Below, one piece after another: positions 23,060 through 34,989 of a DNA stretch of 40,355 nucleotides. The notes below the pieces were generated by a model, which was given only the letters and a program-made list of their open reading frames with translations, was not told the origin of the DNA and made no database searches. The stretch is from Trachelipus rathkii (lineage: Eukaryota > Arthropoda > Malacostraca > Isopoda > Trachelipodidae): assembly GCA_015478945.1 (NCBI GenBank), contig JABUQX010088814.1, positions 1 to 40,355 on the forward strand. The letters are read 5' to 3'. A program made the position numbers and the translations under genes. Each line of letters begins with the position of its first letter. Position 1 is the stretch's first letter.

Positions 23060-25500
23060 TTATTCCATATCGGCACACCCTTGAAGAAATTTTCTTGAAT
23101 TGTCTCTAAGACTTCGATGTTAAATTGGCTTAATATCATCTCCTAATCTAACCATTTTATTGTTGCCTTTCTCTGCACTTTATTTCCCGCTATACGGAAC
23201 AGACCTATAGTAGTCTTTTGTTGAATATCTTCGCTGACATCTCTACGAATTGCATTACATCTCTCATCCCAAATCGAGGCCCTATTGTAGGGGAATTGCA
23301 GCGTACATCACAAGAAGTGGTTGTGCTCCTCTCGCTACTGAACTAGAGGTTCGGAAGGAGGTCGTACTCATCTCAATATTTTGAACGATCTGGAAAAGTT
23401 GATTAAGAAACCTACCACATCCCAGATTGTCCAAAACAATTCTTGAACACGCTTGATTAATGTTTCACCACTACTCTCTTTCCTGATGTAAATACACAGT
23501 TTTCAATCTTATCGGTAGCTCTGGCTGCAATCTTATAGATCTTAGCTATAATACTTTCTCTCCAGCAGTCACATAATCTGAAACGTATTTTCTGTCGACT
23601 TTAATCAAACTAATTTGGGAGACAATTGCATCCGCTTCTTTGACTTGGAAATTAATACTTGTTTCGACTCTGAGGAGATGTCTCGGCTGAAAAGGTGAAT
23701 GTCCATCGTGATCGTAAAGTCCATGAAACACAGGTTCATTAAATCTTCCCCCTTTTCACTTCCCAAACCTTGGTTTGATGTCACAGGATCTCGTGCCTTT
23801 CTGGATGGAGACCAAGCTTATCGGGCACGGATAAACTCTCTCATATCATTCACTAATTTTCATTCACCTTATAGTAGTTGTAGGGATATTATTAGAAGGC
23901 TAAGCGTACTTTAACTAAACGAAAGTGCGCTGACCTTCTTGGCTATCCTACTGGGAAAATTTTCTGGCTTCGTGCTGAAGAATATCTAACAACTTTTGCA
24001 AATTGCCTTTCTCCTTCTCTTCTTATTCACTCTGATGGATCTGTTGTTAACACTCCTTCTGAAAATGCTAATCTCTTCAGCCTCCTCTTTTCATCTAATT
24101 TTACCCTCCCTTCTCCTACTCCATCTCCTATCAGGTGTCATGTGCCCCAACCTGTGATTTCACATGATCGACTGCATAAGATTCTGAGATCTATGAACGT
24201 CAGGAAGGCTAGTGACCCAGACGGCATTTCTCCTCGTGTTTTTGAGAGAATGTGCTTCAAAATGATGGAAAGAAGGATAGCCTCTCTGGATCCTTCTGAC
24301 TATCGTTTTAAACTCTCACTTGAATTTTGTTTAAAATCTTTGAAATTGTCCTTATTTCTCATTTCCTGGATCATCAGGAATCTCATTCCTTTCTTTCAGA
24401 TCACTAGTATGGCTTTTGACGCTCTAGGTCAACTGGTGACACGCTTCCCTATCTCACTAATTATTATCTTCTGCCGGGAGGAATTATGGGGAGTCTTGTG
24501 CTGTGACCTATGATATATCTAACTTTTTGATCGAATATGGCACGCGTCACTTTTTTATATATAATAAAAGTTCACACCTCACGGGCATAGCACTTCTCTA
24601 GGCAATTTCTACCTAGGATCCAGACTAGGGATCAAACCCAGGCTCTTGCCATGCGACTCTGTCTCTCTACCGACTGAGCCACAGTAGCGGCTCTCTAACG
24701 GTACTCTCTAAGTTCACTTTCTGTGAATTTCCTCATTCTCTTTGTTTACTCTTATGTAGTTTTCTCTAAGGCTCTGTTCTATCTCCAACCTTATTCTTAC
24801 TTTTCATTCAGATTATGAATTTCTAAACTGCACTTCTAACGTTGTTCATTCTCGTGCCAACACCCAACTCTCCTTCTTCCACTCATTTCAAATCTGCTCC
24901 CTCCCTTGCTTGTAGAGTTGCTTTTCGACTTCATCTTGCAGATCTGGATGGGATTTTCCTGTGGGTTGCTACACCCTTGTTTAAATTCAAATCTTTAATA
25001 ACTAAATTCCTTCACATCTTCCTTTCAAAAACACCTCCCAACCTTAATAACTCCTTCGACTTCTCAAACGCCTCTCCTGTGAACAACATAAACATTTGAG
25101 GTCTGAACATTGAACAAGCTCAAAAGTATGTCTTATGAAACCCGTCCCACTCACAGACGGTTTGCTAAGGCGGCCTCCAAAGCGAACTGAAAGTGTTTTA
25201 TTCAGGTTGACGAGAATTGGTTTATGTTCTCTCGGCGCAATAGGGGTGCATAATGCGCAGTTCATAAAAGTACAACAGGACGTTGTATTCCAGCCCCGCC
25301 TATGATACTGAGTAGTACTGTTCTCATATATAAGGGGGGAGCTGTGGTCCGATTCAACCCTTCTTTCCGAAAAGACTAATAAATTGTCCACTACTTTCTA
25401 ACTCTCTTGACCCCTCTATTCCCGCAACGTGATACTGGAGAAATATCTCTTTATATAGGTTACTGCTACTACAACGCAGCAAGTCGCGTAGATAGGATCT
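23060..25500 (+). pseudogene. Jockey-like non-LTR retrotransposon, copy B (broken, plus)
   Basis: This is the best preserved copy. The endonuclease remnant lies at about 23160-23310. The linker frame at 23699-23914 has PWFDVTGSRAFLDGD. After a one-base shift the frame is open from 23896 to 24513 (about 205 codons), covering the linker end and the reverse transcriptase fingers, with KASDPDGISPRVF at 24205-24243. A different frame gives DH*YGF*RSRSTGD at 24399-24440, the family's QYGFR..RSTGD motif with two stops. Motif A is split by a frameshift: AVTYDIS at 24500-24520 and FDRIWHAS at 24526-24549, keeping the catalytic Asp. A SINE follows at 24576-24709. Motif B then reads GSVLSPTLFLLFI at 24770-24808, preceded by a stop where the family has Gln. 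The sequence further 3' is degenerate. It is not functional. The clade call (Jockey) comes from family knowledge. Confidence 0.88.
24576..24709 (-). mobile_element. tRNA-derived SINE inside copy B
   Basis: This is the counterpart of 2790-2941. On the minus strand the A box is TGGCTCAGTCGG (24681-24670), a perfect fit to the pol III A-box pattern. The B box is GGGTTTGATCCC (24639-24628), one C-to-T change from the usual GGTTCGA core. The direct repeat AAGTTCAC flanks it at 24568-24575 and 24710-24717. The head is tRNA-like but no cloverleaf with a credible anticodon arm and acceptor stem can be drawn, so I do not call a tRNA gene. It splits the Jockey-like reverse transcriptase after motif A. 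Confidence 0.78.
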
Positions 25501-25979
25501 ACTGACCTATACAAAGAGGGTACGAGGAAATACCAGACACGACCCAACAGACTGCGATGAGCCCACCGACTCTAAGAAACAAGGGGACGTATGGCATTGT
25601 TGCCAGTAGATTGATTGTCATATGTGCGAGGAATTGCGAACGAAAAGAATTCTATAGAAACATTCATGCGTTGTGAAGTACTGCGCCTCCTTTACACAAT
25701 CACTTCCTCCTTCTTAGTTAAACTTCCTATCATTATATGATTTACACCTTCCGTATAATATTAAGTAAGCTGATGCACGGAGCGGCCCTCGCCTATAATA
25801 AAGTCCTCCGTCAGTCCTCAGTTTAGAGGGCACTGAATGTATTATCGTTAGGGATTCGCGGGGAAAGTATTCGATTATGATTCTATATTTTATAAACTAG
25901 CTTTGGTTTGAACATCGTTCAAATTTTACGTACCCTTACCATTCACATATATGATAATAGTAAATGAAATATTTACCTG

Positions 25980-26170
25980 AATAAATACTGAAATAGTACT
26001 GAAATACGATATATATTATCTGTATCTATAATTTATTAATATATAATCGTATATATATATATCTATAACAAGATATGCTATAATTACTATATTATATATA
26101 TAACTATATATGACTGGTGTAGATATTATCTATAATTTCATATATATATATAATTATTATAGAAGGTGTA
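25980..26170. repeat. TA-rich tract in the right arm
   Basis: This is the counterpart of 1310-1605 and is shorter by about 100 bp. The two have changed length since the duplication. Confidence 0.82.
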
Positions 26171-26589
26171 CATAAATAAGGGATTTCCCATCTAGAGCTT
26201 TCTATATTACATATCTATTCAGCCTCATTATAAAATATCTCTGGAGTGAAATCTTTTTGTGCAAACAATAATCACTGTTTTCCCTATTAAACTATTTTGC
26301 TTTCGCTCGACATTCGATGCACATCGGCCTTTGAATGTCACATTTGTCTGATGTATCATGCTTCTAATGGGCATTATAAACCTTTCCCATTGTCGTTTTT
26401 TTTTTTTTTAATTCTAAATGGCATTTCTTTTTAATCTATAACTAGCGTCTGTTACTTTTCAATTAATGTATGTTGTTTTAGTTTGGTAAAAGGAACTTAT
26501 TATACTCTTTCTGAGCAGACGTAACCTCCCACACGACGACATTTTTGACGAATACTTCTCTTTATCTCTCCTTTAATAAATATAATTAA

Positions 26590-26934
26590 CTCATATATAT
26601 ATATATAGTTCAAAGATTGGTAACTAAAATCGGAGAGAAGGATGTCGGTACTTATATTAGACGAAGATTATCCACGCATGAAAGTATACTATATATACAA
26701 TTGTGAAATAAATAACTAATTATACCGTTATATAAGTTAATATAATATAGTAGTATAATATAGTATCTATAATAATATAGTATATAATAATATATAGTAG
26801 TATAGACGTTAGTATCAATGATGGTGATGTACCTATATCATGCTGTGCTGAGTGAATATTTGTTATGAAATAACAATTGCTAATAAATAAAAGATAAATA
26901 TATAGAAACAATAGTATGTATATAATAATAATAA

Positions 26935-26966
<32 letters not shown>

Positions 26967-27240
26967 GTATTCATAATACCTGATCCTGTATATATATATA
27001 GTATATATCTATAAAATCAATCATATATATAGATATATATATATATACAAATAATACATATTATATAATTATAGATATAATTACTAAGTTTATAAATATA
27101 TATAATAAATAACTCAATATAATAGTAGCTTATTATTATTTAACTATAATATATATTATATATATATATATATATAATATATAATATTATATAAGATATA
27201 TATAAATATTCTACTATATATATAATATATATATATACTA
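26590..27240. repeat. TA-rich tract in the right arm
   Basis: This is the counterpart of 180-900. It contains (TA)n runs near 26940-26965 and 27160-27180. The Ile/Tyr-rich minus frame here is not a gene. Confidence 0.88.
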
Positions 27241-27369
27241 TAACTGCCTATGATAACATCATATCCATTTTATAGATTATGATGAAACAAAAGAGGTTTT
27301 GAACCAGAATTGTTAAGGTAAAAAGAAAAGGTAAAATAAGGCTAAAAATAAATAGAATAATATCTGATT

Positions 27370-27890
27370 TAAAAGGGAACAAGGAAAATAATATATGCAT
27401 AATTAATGGTAGAGTGAAACCGAAGAATACGAAGTTGTTTGTTTGTTTACATCTGAAGAGCTTAACATATACGAGCAAGTAAAGAGGAAAGATTGGGAAT
27501 CGAAAACGAAATTGCTATGATAGACAGAGATAAAAGAGATGAATTCTTTGAAGATCAAAATGAGGAGGTTGAGTTACTACCTCGACTAATTCAATAGTAG
27601 CTATAAACATTATCAGTGGCACAAAGGAAGTGTGGATTTCTATGTAGTCCCTCTTTTCGAATATTATTAATTAACAATTAAATGTACTTTTGTATAACTG
27701 TTTTGTATAACTTTTGTGTAATGTATAACTTTGCAATCCAGTATGATTTTCAAGGAAGTAGTTCTGTGGCAATTTTAGGTTCCAAGCTTCTTGGAGTGAG
27801 TGAACTTTTGGTTTTCATTAATTATGGAAAGTTGTTACTTTTGGAATCTCCGTTACACCATTGGAAAAGGATTGATCAAAATCTGTTCCC
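27370..27890. other. Unassigned sequence between right arm and hAT remnant
   Basis: Mixed DNA, A-rich on the plus strand up to about 27600. It may include more of the right arm, whose partner would lie left of the window, or the 3' end of the hAT element. No terminal inverted repeat seen. Confidence 0.45.
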
Positions 27891-28830
27891 CTTATACCCA
27901 TAAAGTCAGAGTCGGGCATTCCTTTCTTTCCATCCGTACCCATTCAAGTATCGACAAGTCTCTTAACTTTCTGCTTGAGACTGATAGTTCTGCCACTGAC
28001 CATCTACCCTGCGAAAAACTCTTCAGGCATGCTATCTTTGCTAGAGCTGCCGTTGATATTGTAGGTATAGTTCCTTAATGACTTTTCTACTTCGTCTTGC
28101 TGGCTGCCCTGACAGAAAGAGTTTGGTCGTTGCCTAATTGCAGCCGGCAGTGGAGCAGGAACTTTGGATGCAAGACAACTGTCAAATGACAGTCTCGGTA
28201 GCTTATGTATCAAAGAAACAAAGCTGCCGTCAGAGCTTGAACCAATGGTGTGCAGACGGTTAGGCTGTTCCTCATGGTTCTGAAAAGGCAATTTCCTAGT
28301 CATTGTAAGGTGAGAGTTTCTTCCTGGGTGAAAGAAATATATTAAATTCAACATTTGTATTGCTATTACCAGGATGTTAGGATGACAATAGAATAAGCAC
28401 AAGGCATTCTGCCTTGTCTTACCAGGAGCCAATAGTTTTCTGACCAACACCTTTTCGATAGCAACACCGATCTGAGGACTTCATTCCTGGGCAATGAATA
28501 TTGCCTGAACATTTCCGTGGGCTATCGTGCTGATAGTCTTGAAGGAAGTGACGTCGGAACCCATCTACTGTAGAAGGTTCGTGCTCAAACCCACTGAGAC
28601 TACTAAATTAAAGATGTGAGCCGCACACCTCATCTGACTCTGGAAACTTGAATTTTTATGTTCCTTATCAAGGAATTCTTGGCGTCTTCACTCTTAGCGT
28701 GTCGACATCGTATAGTTTGGCAACATTGCCGGGATCAGGCAACAGCTCCTCCTACCACTAAATTGGGTGAAAACCTTCACAAAGTTGAACCCATTGTTGA
28801 TGGTTGTTCCAACTACATTGTCCTGAATGT
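27890..28830 (-). pseudogene. hAT-family transposase remnant (minus)
   Basis: This is a decayed cut-and-paste DNA transposase with an RNase H-like DDE fold. One minus-strand frame runs from about 28820 to 28004, broken by four stops. It encodes TTINNGFNFVKVF (about 28805-28765), matching the hAT motif usually read TDNGSNFVKAF, with the catalytic Asp position read here as Asn. Then comes MRCAAHIFNLVVSVGL (about 28625-28575), the conserved C..H.LNL block. Then LLAPGKTRQNAL (about 28438-28403), matching the PNKTRWNS block with Trp replaced. A frameshifted, degenerate dimerisation-like region may follow to about 27890. The BED zinc finger and the terminal inverted repeats are not seen; the 5' side is cut off by a TA tract at 28860. 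It is inactive. Family identity is fairly firm, because three motifs occur in order in one frame. Confidence 0.68.
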
Positions 28831-28859
28831 TTAACTGCTTATGGCCTTATTGTTTCATT

Positions 28860-29720
28860 TTATATTTATAATATTACGAAAAGAGATATATATATATATC
28901 TATGATCTATTTTGGTATATTAGTATATATATATGACGTATATATGATATATATATTTATCTATAATATACTATATATGTACATCATATATAATAGATAT
29001 GGATATGTTCTTATGATGTCTTATCTTCTAATGCCCTACTGAATATAATACACAGAATTGATTTGAGTAAGAATGGTTTAGAAAATAAAAACAACAACAT
29101 GAAAAACTAGTTGTCATGCGAGACCCCTCATACGTACCTTTATTGTAGGATTCATTGTCACATTAATGTTATTTTTTATTAAAAAGATAGAATAAATTAT
29201 TAAAGTTTCTTCATTTCATTTTTAATTTCAAGATTAATAATTTATTGCTTTTTAAACATAATGTTTTTTTTACGTGTTTTTTTTTATTATTTTTAGGAAT
29301 TCAATATAAGATGTTTTGTTTCTATTTGATGTACCATGAGCTAATAAAGCTTTGTTTCAATCAACAGCAATAGCTGTTATACCGAGGAAAAATATATAGC
29401 ATAGTATAGTATAGGAGTATGTAGTATATTATATATATATATAATATATTAACTATATATATATATATATATTGCATATTATATTATATAGTATACTAGT
29501 ATATCATATATATATATATTATATATATATATATATATTTAATACTAGTATCTTTAATTATTCCGAGTTATTTACATAGATATATGGACTAATATAATTA
29601 TTAGTATTGTCGCTAAATTATAATGTTACCTATAGTATTTATTGTATAGTATCGTGCATTCTTCCATTATTAGTATTATATATTTAATAACTACTGATAT
29701 GCAGTGAAAGAGTAAAGGAT
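28860..29720. repeat. TA-rich tracts with an AT-rich unique block
   Basis: TA-rich runs at 28870-29000 and 29395-29700 flank about 370 bp of ordinary AT-rich sequence with T and A homopolymers (29160-29300). No gene. Confidence 0.8.
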
Positions 29721-32110
29721 ATAATATGTCTGAGTATCATATTATTATACCTATTAGTGAATTATTTTTTGTATTAGTTGATTGGGGTAGGTGGTGAGAT
29801 TCTGTGATTAGGGTAGTTATATATAATACCTCAACGTATCATATCCGGGGGCGGGGTGGATGGGTGGGGTAAAGTGATACCACAATCTTTGGAAGAAGAA
29901 GAGGATACTTGCATTATCGCTATATTCAACAGTATAGGTGTTTTTTTTTGAAAATTATTTCAATGTAAATTCATTATTTATTTTTTGCAAAGATTATATT
30001 AGGCGTGGTCTCGGGTCAAAACCCTTAACGCTTTGGACAGCTCAATCAAGTTGGAGGTGTGGGCCAGAACGGAAGGGTAGATAAATGTTTATTATTTTAT
30101 AGGCGAAGACGAGACTTTGATTGTGACTATTTATTATATTATTATCTTATGTGGATTTCTGATCAGTCCGTTATTATTTATTTATTGTTATTCCAATTTT
30201 GTGTGTTATTCCCATATTAGGGTCTCCGACAGTAGGTTCCGTTATTGTTCGGCGGTTGCTGCAAACACACCAATGTTGTACTATTACGGCCTAGTGAGCC
30301 TCAAGCGCGAGGTGTTCTTGGGTCCTGTCTCAAATAATCAGTGTAATGACCCCTTCTGGCACAAGATGACATGCCCTGTTACGAGCCGTCATGGTATGCT
30401 CGGTCGATTGAAGTGGTGCAGAATGTCCTGTGGACAGTTGATTTGATCCCATACGTCCGGTCATGCAGGTTGCAGGTCCGAGGAGGGGTCCGTGGAGCGG
30501 GTTGCAGCTTGGTCGGGGATCATCGTTTTCTTGGTTATGTTCTTCTTTTATATATATTGTTCGATTTGGGTTGTGAGATCCCGGACTTATTTATTGCTGA
30601 ATCGCGGATTCTCCAAAGCGTAACTCTCTGATTTTGCGCATCATAAGGTTAGTTTGTTCACACTTGGTTCCATTGTCGTGGCATTGTTTGGGTCGAAATG
30701 CATTAAGGAATAAAAGAGTCGACCCCGATGTACGGGGGGTGCATATTTTGGGCAATCGACCACATCTTATGGGCGTTGGAGATGTTCTGTAAGGTAGTAC
30801 CTTGGCGGCTTTTGAAGAGAGTGCCATCCATCGAAGATGTGTCAAACTCCGTAGCAGCCCGCCGATTTTTAAAGGGCATTTTTGACGGCTTGTTCCAGAC
30901 TTCATAACCGACCCTTCCTCAATATGGCGACGCGGACACATGCACCGGGGCGGACATTGCATCTTATTGCGCGGAACCACTCTCCGCTCTTTTTGGGTCG
31001 TCCGGTATATTTTGTTTTGTTTTTGGCTGGCTTAGTGCATGGCGCTGGCTGTTCTTGATGACGCGTACTTTTTAGACAGACACTAGTCGACTGGTGCGGT
31101 TACGTTCACGAGCGAGCGACGCTTTGCACGCTTTCATATTTTTTCGGTGCGATCGGTTGTTGCCATAATGGGCTGTGGAACCTTGTGTTTTTCTTGGCCA
31201 TAGGGGGGAGTGCCATTGTTTCGAGTCCGTTTCGAATGTTGGCCGTAGATGTTGTGCGGGTGCGAACCTTAGCTGTGTCTTATGTTGTCTCTACCGCTGA
31301 TCGGGCGGAAAGGTTCGATTGTTCACGCGCTCATTATTGGCGGGGTGCGACAACTGTTCTGTTTGGTCACTTTGTTTGGGTTTTTGTGGCGACTCTCTTC
31401 TAGCCGCTTCTGGTGCAGTGCTACCACTCCGCTACTGCCTGTCATGCTGGCATTGTATGTCGTGCGCGGGTTGTGGGCTGCTCCTGCGTGATGATCACGA
31501 CCATGTACTATTAAATTTCTTGTCTTCCATTTCGGTGTCGTGGCCCTGGGCACTACTGTCTCTCAGCCTTTGGCGGGAGTCAGTGTGTCGAGGTGTGTGT
31601 GCCTGGTGACGTCTGTTGCGAGCGCGCTTCACCCCGTTGCAAGGCCTTAATCTGTTGCACCCTTGTAGGTGCGCTTTTATGGGGCAGTGGCTTACACCGA
31701 ACGTGCGATCATTAGTGTTCCGGTACCCGTTGTCCATTCGGCGTAGAGTGCTTTGTTACTGCACGCACTGATCTCTTGACAGTTTGACGGCACTACTCTT
31801 CCATGTTTATCGGTGGTAGTGCGGTTCGTACGTGAGATCCGATCCCCTCGGCTTGATTATACCGTCGCCCGAACATTAACCTTAACCCCACCTCTCCCAG
31901 GTCTCCGGTTACGTGGCTTACTGTTTTCCCTAAATTCTATCGCGGTGACCGCCTCAATACTGCAAGCGAATTCTCCTGCCGGGTGGTTACATAGTTTTAC
32001 ACTGATGCTGGTCGTGTGTGTTTGGGGTTTTGGGGTTTTCATAGGGGTTAAGGGCGCCTTGCCGCGTTTCCTGCGCGTGTTTAACGTAGTTTTTACCTAA
32101 TGGTGTCGCG
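29720..32110. other. GC-richer unassigned island, G/T-skewed
   Basis: This is the longest stretch of higher GC and higher complexity in the window. The plus strand is rich in G and T. Open frames occur on both strands (for example 30117-30446 plus, 30980-30591 minus, 31319-31609 plus) and overlap heavily, so most must be false. On the minus strand a different frame near 30905-30713 also stays open for about 64 codons and includes NMHPPYIGVDSF. I recognise no family. It could be an old DNA transposon, an LTR element or a piece of a host locus. It is bounded by TA-rich tracts on both sides. Confidence 0.5.
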
Positions 32111-33130
32111 TTTAGTTTTTGACGATTAGTATAATAGTTATCCATAATTAATTATATTTATATATAACTTATAGTATAATTGTAGCTAGTATTAGGCGTA
32201 TGTATATATTATTCGGTACCGCTTGATTATTTAGTTTAGGTTATACGGGGTGTCGGCATTACTCTTGATTGTTACTGGGATGCATTGGTCGTGGCCTGAG
32301 TTCTTATGTAGCGTTTTTGTCGATGTACTGGTTTTTACGTCTGTTGATGTTATAGGCGTTATGTCCATTGTTGCTTTAGTTGAGCTTTGTTGGGGTGCTC
32401 CGTTTTAGTTATGTCGGTAATACCGGATGAATACTATATATATCGTAGGTGCATTATCGTATATAGTTTAATGTTATGTACTAGTGCATTTATTTATAGG
32501 TAATCTTATATATAATACTCTAGTAGGGTGGCACGTGGGTGGGTGAGTAGGAATCTCTAATTATTTTATTTATTATAGGTCACTTTTATTAGGCTATAAA
32601 TTCTAATTAAATTAAAACTATATATAATTCTATATATATATTGCGTATAGTAGTATATATAATAGTATATATATTATATGTAAGTAATTTTAGTTGTGTA
32701 ATTATTATTATTTCTATTATATTATATTTAGGATATATATCATTAGTATTAGTATAGTAGTCGGTATATATATATATGTGAGATATATTTTATATAGCGT
32801 TATATATAATAAATATATTGTATATATGGTTTTGTTGTAGTATTTGGTAGGGCAGTATTTATCTTCTATAGCTATTGAGTAGTTATCTAGTCGATCTGAT
32901 TATATATTATATACTATGAGCGGGCTTAAAATATTGATTGTTAGTTCAGGAAAGTGTTATATATACTACTATTGCTATATATGATAAGCGTGTAGTAGTT
33001 ATATATACTATGTATATTAGTGTGTCCTGCTACTTTTTTTATGATGTGTTAGCTTACTTACTGATTTATCTCTTGTACGCTGTATCTCACACTCATTCAT
33101 CTTTTACTATATGTTATGAGTGATAGCTAT
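32110..33130. repeat. TA-rich region with short unique blocks
   Basis: TA-rich DNA with G/T-rich inserts (for example 32220-32420). No gene. Confidence 0.75.
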
Positions 33131-34180
33131 ATATATAAACGGTAGTTTACGCGATTGGCATAGTCTAGTTTCCGCTTCTCTGAATTCCAGCGAACTTATT
33201 ATTCTCGGATCTGGTCTTACATGTCTTAGTTATTTTGAGATAAATGATTGTTATTAGTGGAATTTTACCTATTAAAATAAAATAAAAACTGGTAAAATTT
33301 GTTTATAGTTTGTTGATTATTATTATTATATATTTATTTATAATTATTCATTAATTATTATCTATTTTATCAATAGGAAATTATACTGGATTAGTTATTA
33401 TTATTATATATTGATTAATTAATTTGATTTGAATTACTTTTATTCATTATTCTATTATTATTTATTATTATTATTAGTTCGTTCTTTAATATTTGCTTTA
33501 TGTTCTTATCAGCCTGTTCCTCGTGTCTTGGAGCATTAGAGTAGCTAGTGAGTAGTAGTGTAGTAGTAGTTGTAGTAGTAGTAGTAGCTAGTAGTAGTAG
33601 TAGTAGTAAGTATGTAGTGCAGCTGTTTGTATTATTTTATTATATATTAGTAGTCAGATTGAGTTTGATTAGGAGAGTTCTTGTTAATCTTGAGCAGCTA
33701 GGTTGTAATAATTAAAATTCTTTTGTAAGAAAACCATTTAAAATAGAAACATAAGGATAAATAGCAGGTTTTACACTGTAAATACCATATTGGTATGTAT
33801 CTAATATCGATTTAGTTTTGACATTAAGAGAGAGATGGGAAAGAAATTAGATATATATATATAGGATAGCTAATATCACATAGAGAGTTTGACGAAAAGT
33901 AGTAATGAAGTTTGTTTCTAAAATATTACTACTGAGCTATAGAGAGAAAATCTATAAAAGTTATAGAGAGATTGTTGTGTCTTCTTTTAGCATATATAAA
34001 GGTTTTTGCAGGCATGTTGTGTATGTGATTAATATATTATACTAAGAATAGCGTGTGCTTGTTTTGATTTAACATGCTATTTCTCTTGGTCACTATTCTT
34101 TAACTCTGAAAAAAATACACACTTCCATCTACACCACATAAATACCGTCTGATATAATCTTGCTTCTCTCTATGTCGTCT
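33130..34180. other. AT-rich sequence with (ATT)n and (TAG)n arrays
   Basis: About 33300-33480 is a degenerate ATT/TTA array and 33541-33612 is a (TAG)n array with a few interruptions. The rest is AT-rich and featureless. Confidence 0.7.
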
Positions 34181-34390
34181 CTAACGATGTGCTATCTCAA
34201 ATTCTCCCGCTCTCTCATCCTCTCTCAATCTCGATCTTCTCTCTCTTCGTCTGCGTCTTTCTCCTTCTTCGTCTCTTCGTCTTTCGTCGTCTCTCCGGGT
34301 GGCTCTTAGTGGCGTGGTCGTGCTAATAAATTCTATGCGATTCTCTCGTGCATCTCTGGCTCAATTATACTCTCTCGTCTCTCATTCCCG
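34180..34390. repeat. CT-rich tract
   Basis: Degenerate (CT)n pyrimidine-rich DNA on the plus strand, with CTTCGTC-like units near 34235-34295. Confidence 0.75.
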
Positions 34391-34882
34391 CAATAACAGA
34401 ACTAACTTGATATATATGATTGAGAAGATACTAAACACATATTGCATTAAAATTTACTAATTAATATAAAGAAAATGGAACAACACTAAAATATTACCAA
34501 TAAAATGTTTATGGTTCATTTTGGGAGAGAGTCTGGCTTACTGGTTTAATTTATAGATTCGGTAATCACTGTGATTATTTATTATTTTGCATACAATTCG
34601 TTGCTAGGACGACAATCTTTATGACGTTCGCAATCGTATGTAGTTCTACTTATAATACACTCCCGATGAGGGTAGTTGCGGCAACACGAGCTGCTGTCTT
34701 ATGTAATTGGTGCGTTTTGTGTAAATCCAGTAAAGAAGATTTCTTAAACTGATCCTTATTGTCCTTTCAGCCTATCCTGTGAACATAAGCTCTCAATTAA
34801 TTTATCTCTCACCTGAAATCCAAATTAATCGCATCAATGTCTCAGAGTCCGGGATTTGTTGTTTGCTATGTTTGTGAAAATG
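34390..34882. other. Unassigned AT-rich sequence
   Basis: Ordinary mixed sequence between the CT-rich and GT microsatellites. Nothing recognised. Confidence 0.5.
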
Positions 34883-34989
34883 TTGTGTGTGTGTGTGTGT
34901 GAGTGTTGTGTGTGTGTGTGGGTTGTGTGTGTGTGTTTGTGTGTGTGTGTGTTGTGTTGGTGGTGTTGTGTGTGTGGTGTGTGTGTGTT
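34883..34989. repeat. (GT)n microsatellite
   Basis: About 107 bp of interrupted GT repeat. It produces Cys/Val-rich false frames. Confidence 0.93.

Larger units (their letters stand above)
22705..27370 (+). repeat. Right arm of a large inverted duplication
   Basis: This is the plus-strand partner of 1-4915. It carries the same Jockey-like pseudogene, the same internal SINE and the same order of AT tracts (22915-23050, 25980-26170 and 26590-27240, matching 4565-4695, 1310-1605 and 180-900). The inner boundary is near 22705, just after a TA tract; leftward of it I see no match to the DNA beyond 4915. The outer boundary cannot be set, because the partner leaves the window. Identity is uneven: one block of about 210 bp has about seven differences, while other blocks are only just alignable and carry many short indels. 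Confidence 0.83.

Noticed and set aside
24568..24717. Minus-strand tRNA gene in copy B
   Set aside because: Same reasons as its partner in copy A: a tRNA-like head without a complete fold, flanked by direct repeats.
1..27370. Fold-back (palindromic) read artefact as the explanation of the inverted arms
   Set aside because: A fold-back chimera normally has little or no spacer and near-identical arms. Here about 17.8 kb of other DNA lies between, and the arms differ by many substitutions and tract lengths. A misassembly cannot be fully excluded.
28004..28450. 148-codon minus frame as a stand-alone gene
   Set aside because: It is the tail of a longer frame with hAT motifs upstream of its stops, so it is part of a transposase pseudogene, and it begins without an ATG.
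30591..30980. 129-codon minus frame, rich in Cys, Arg and Pro
   Set aside because: No zinc-finger spacing or known family. Several other frames on both strands overlap it in the same GC-richer island.
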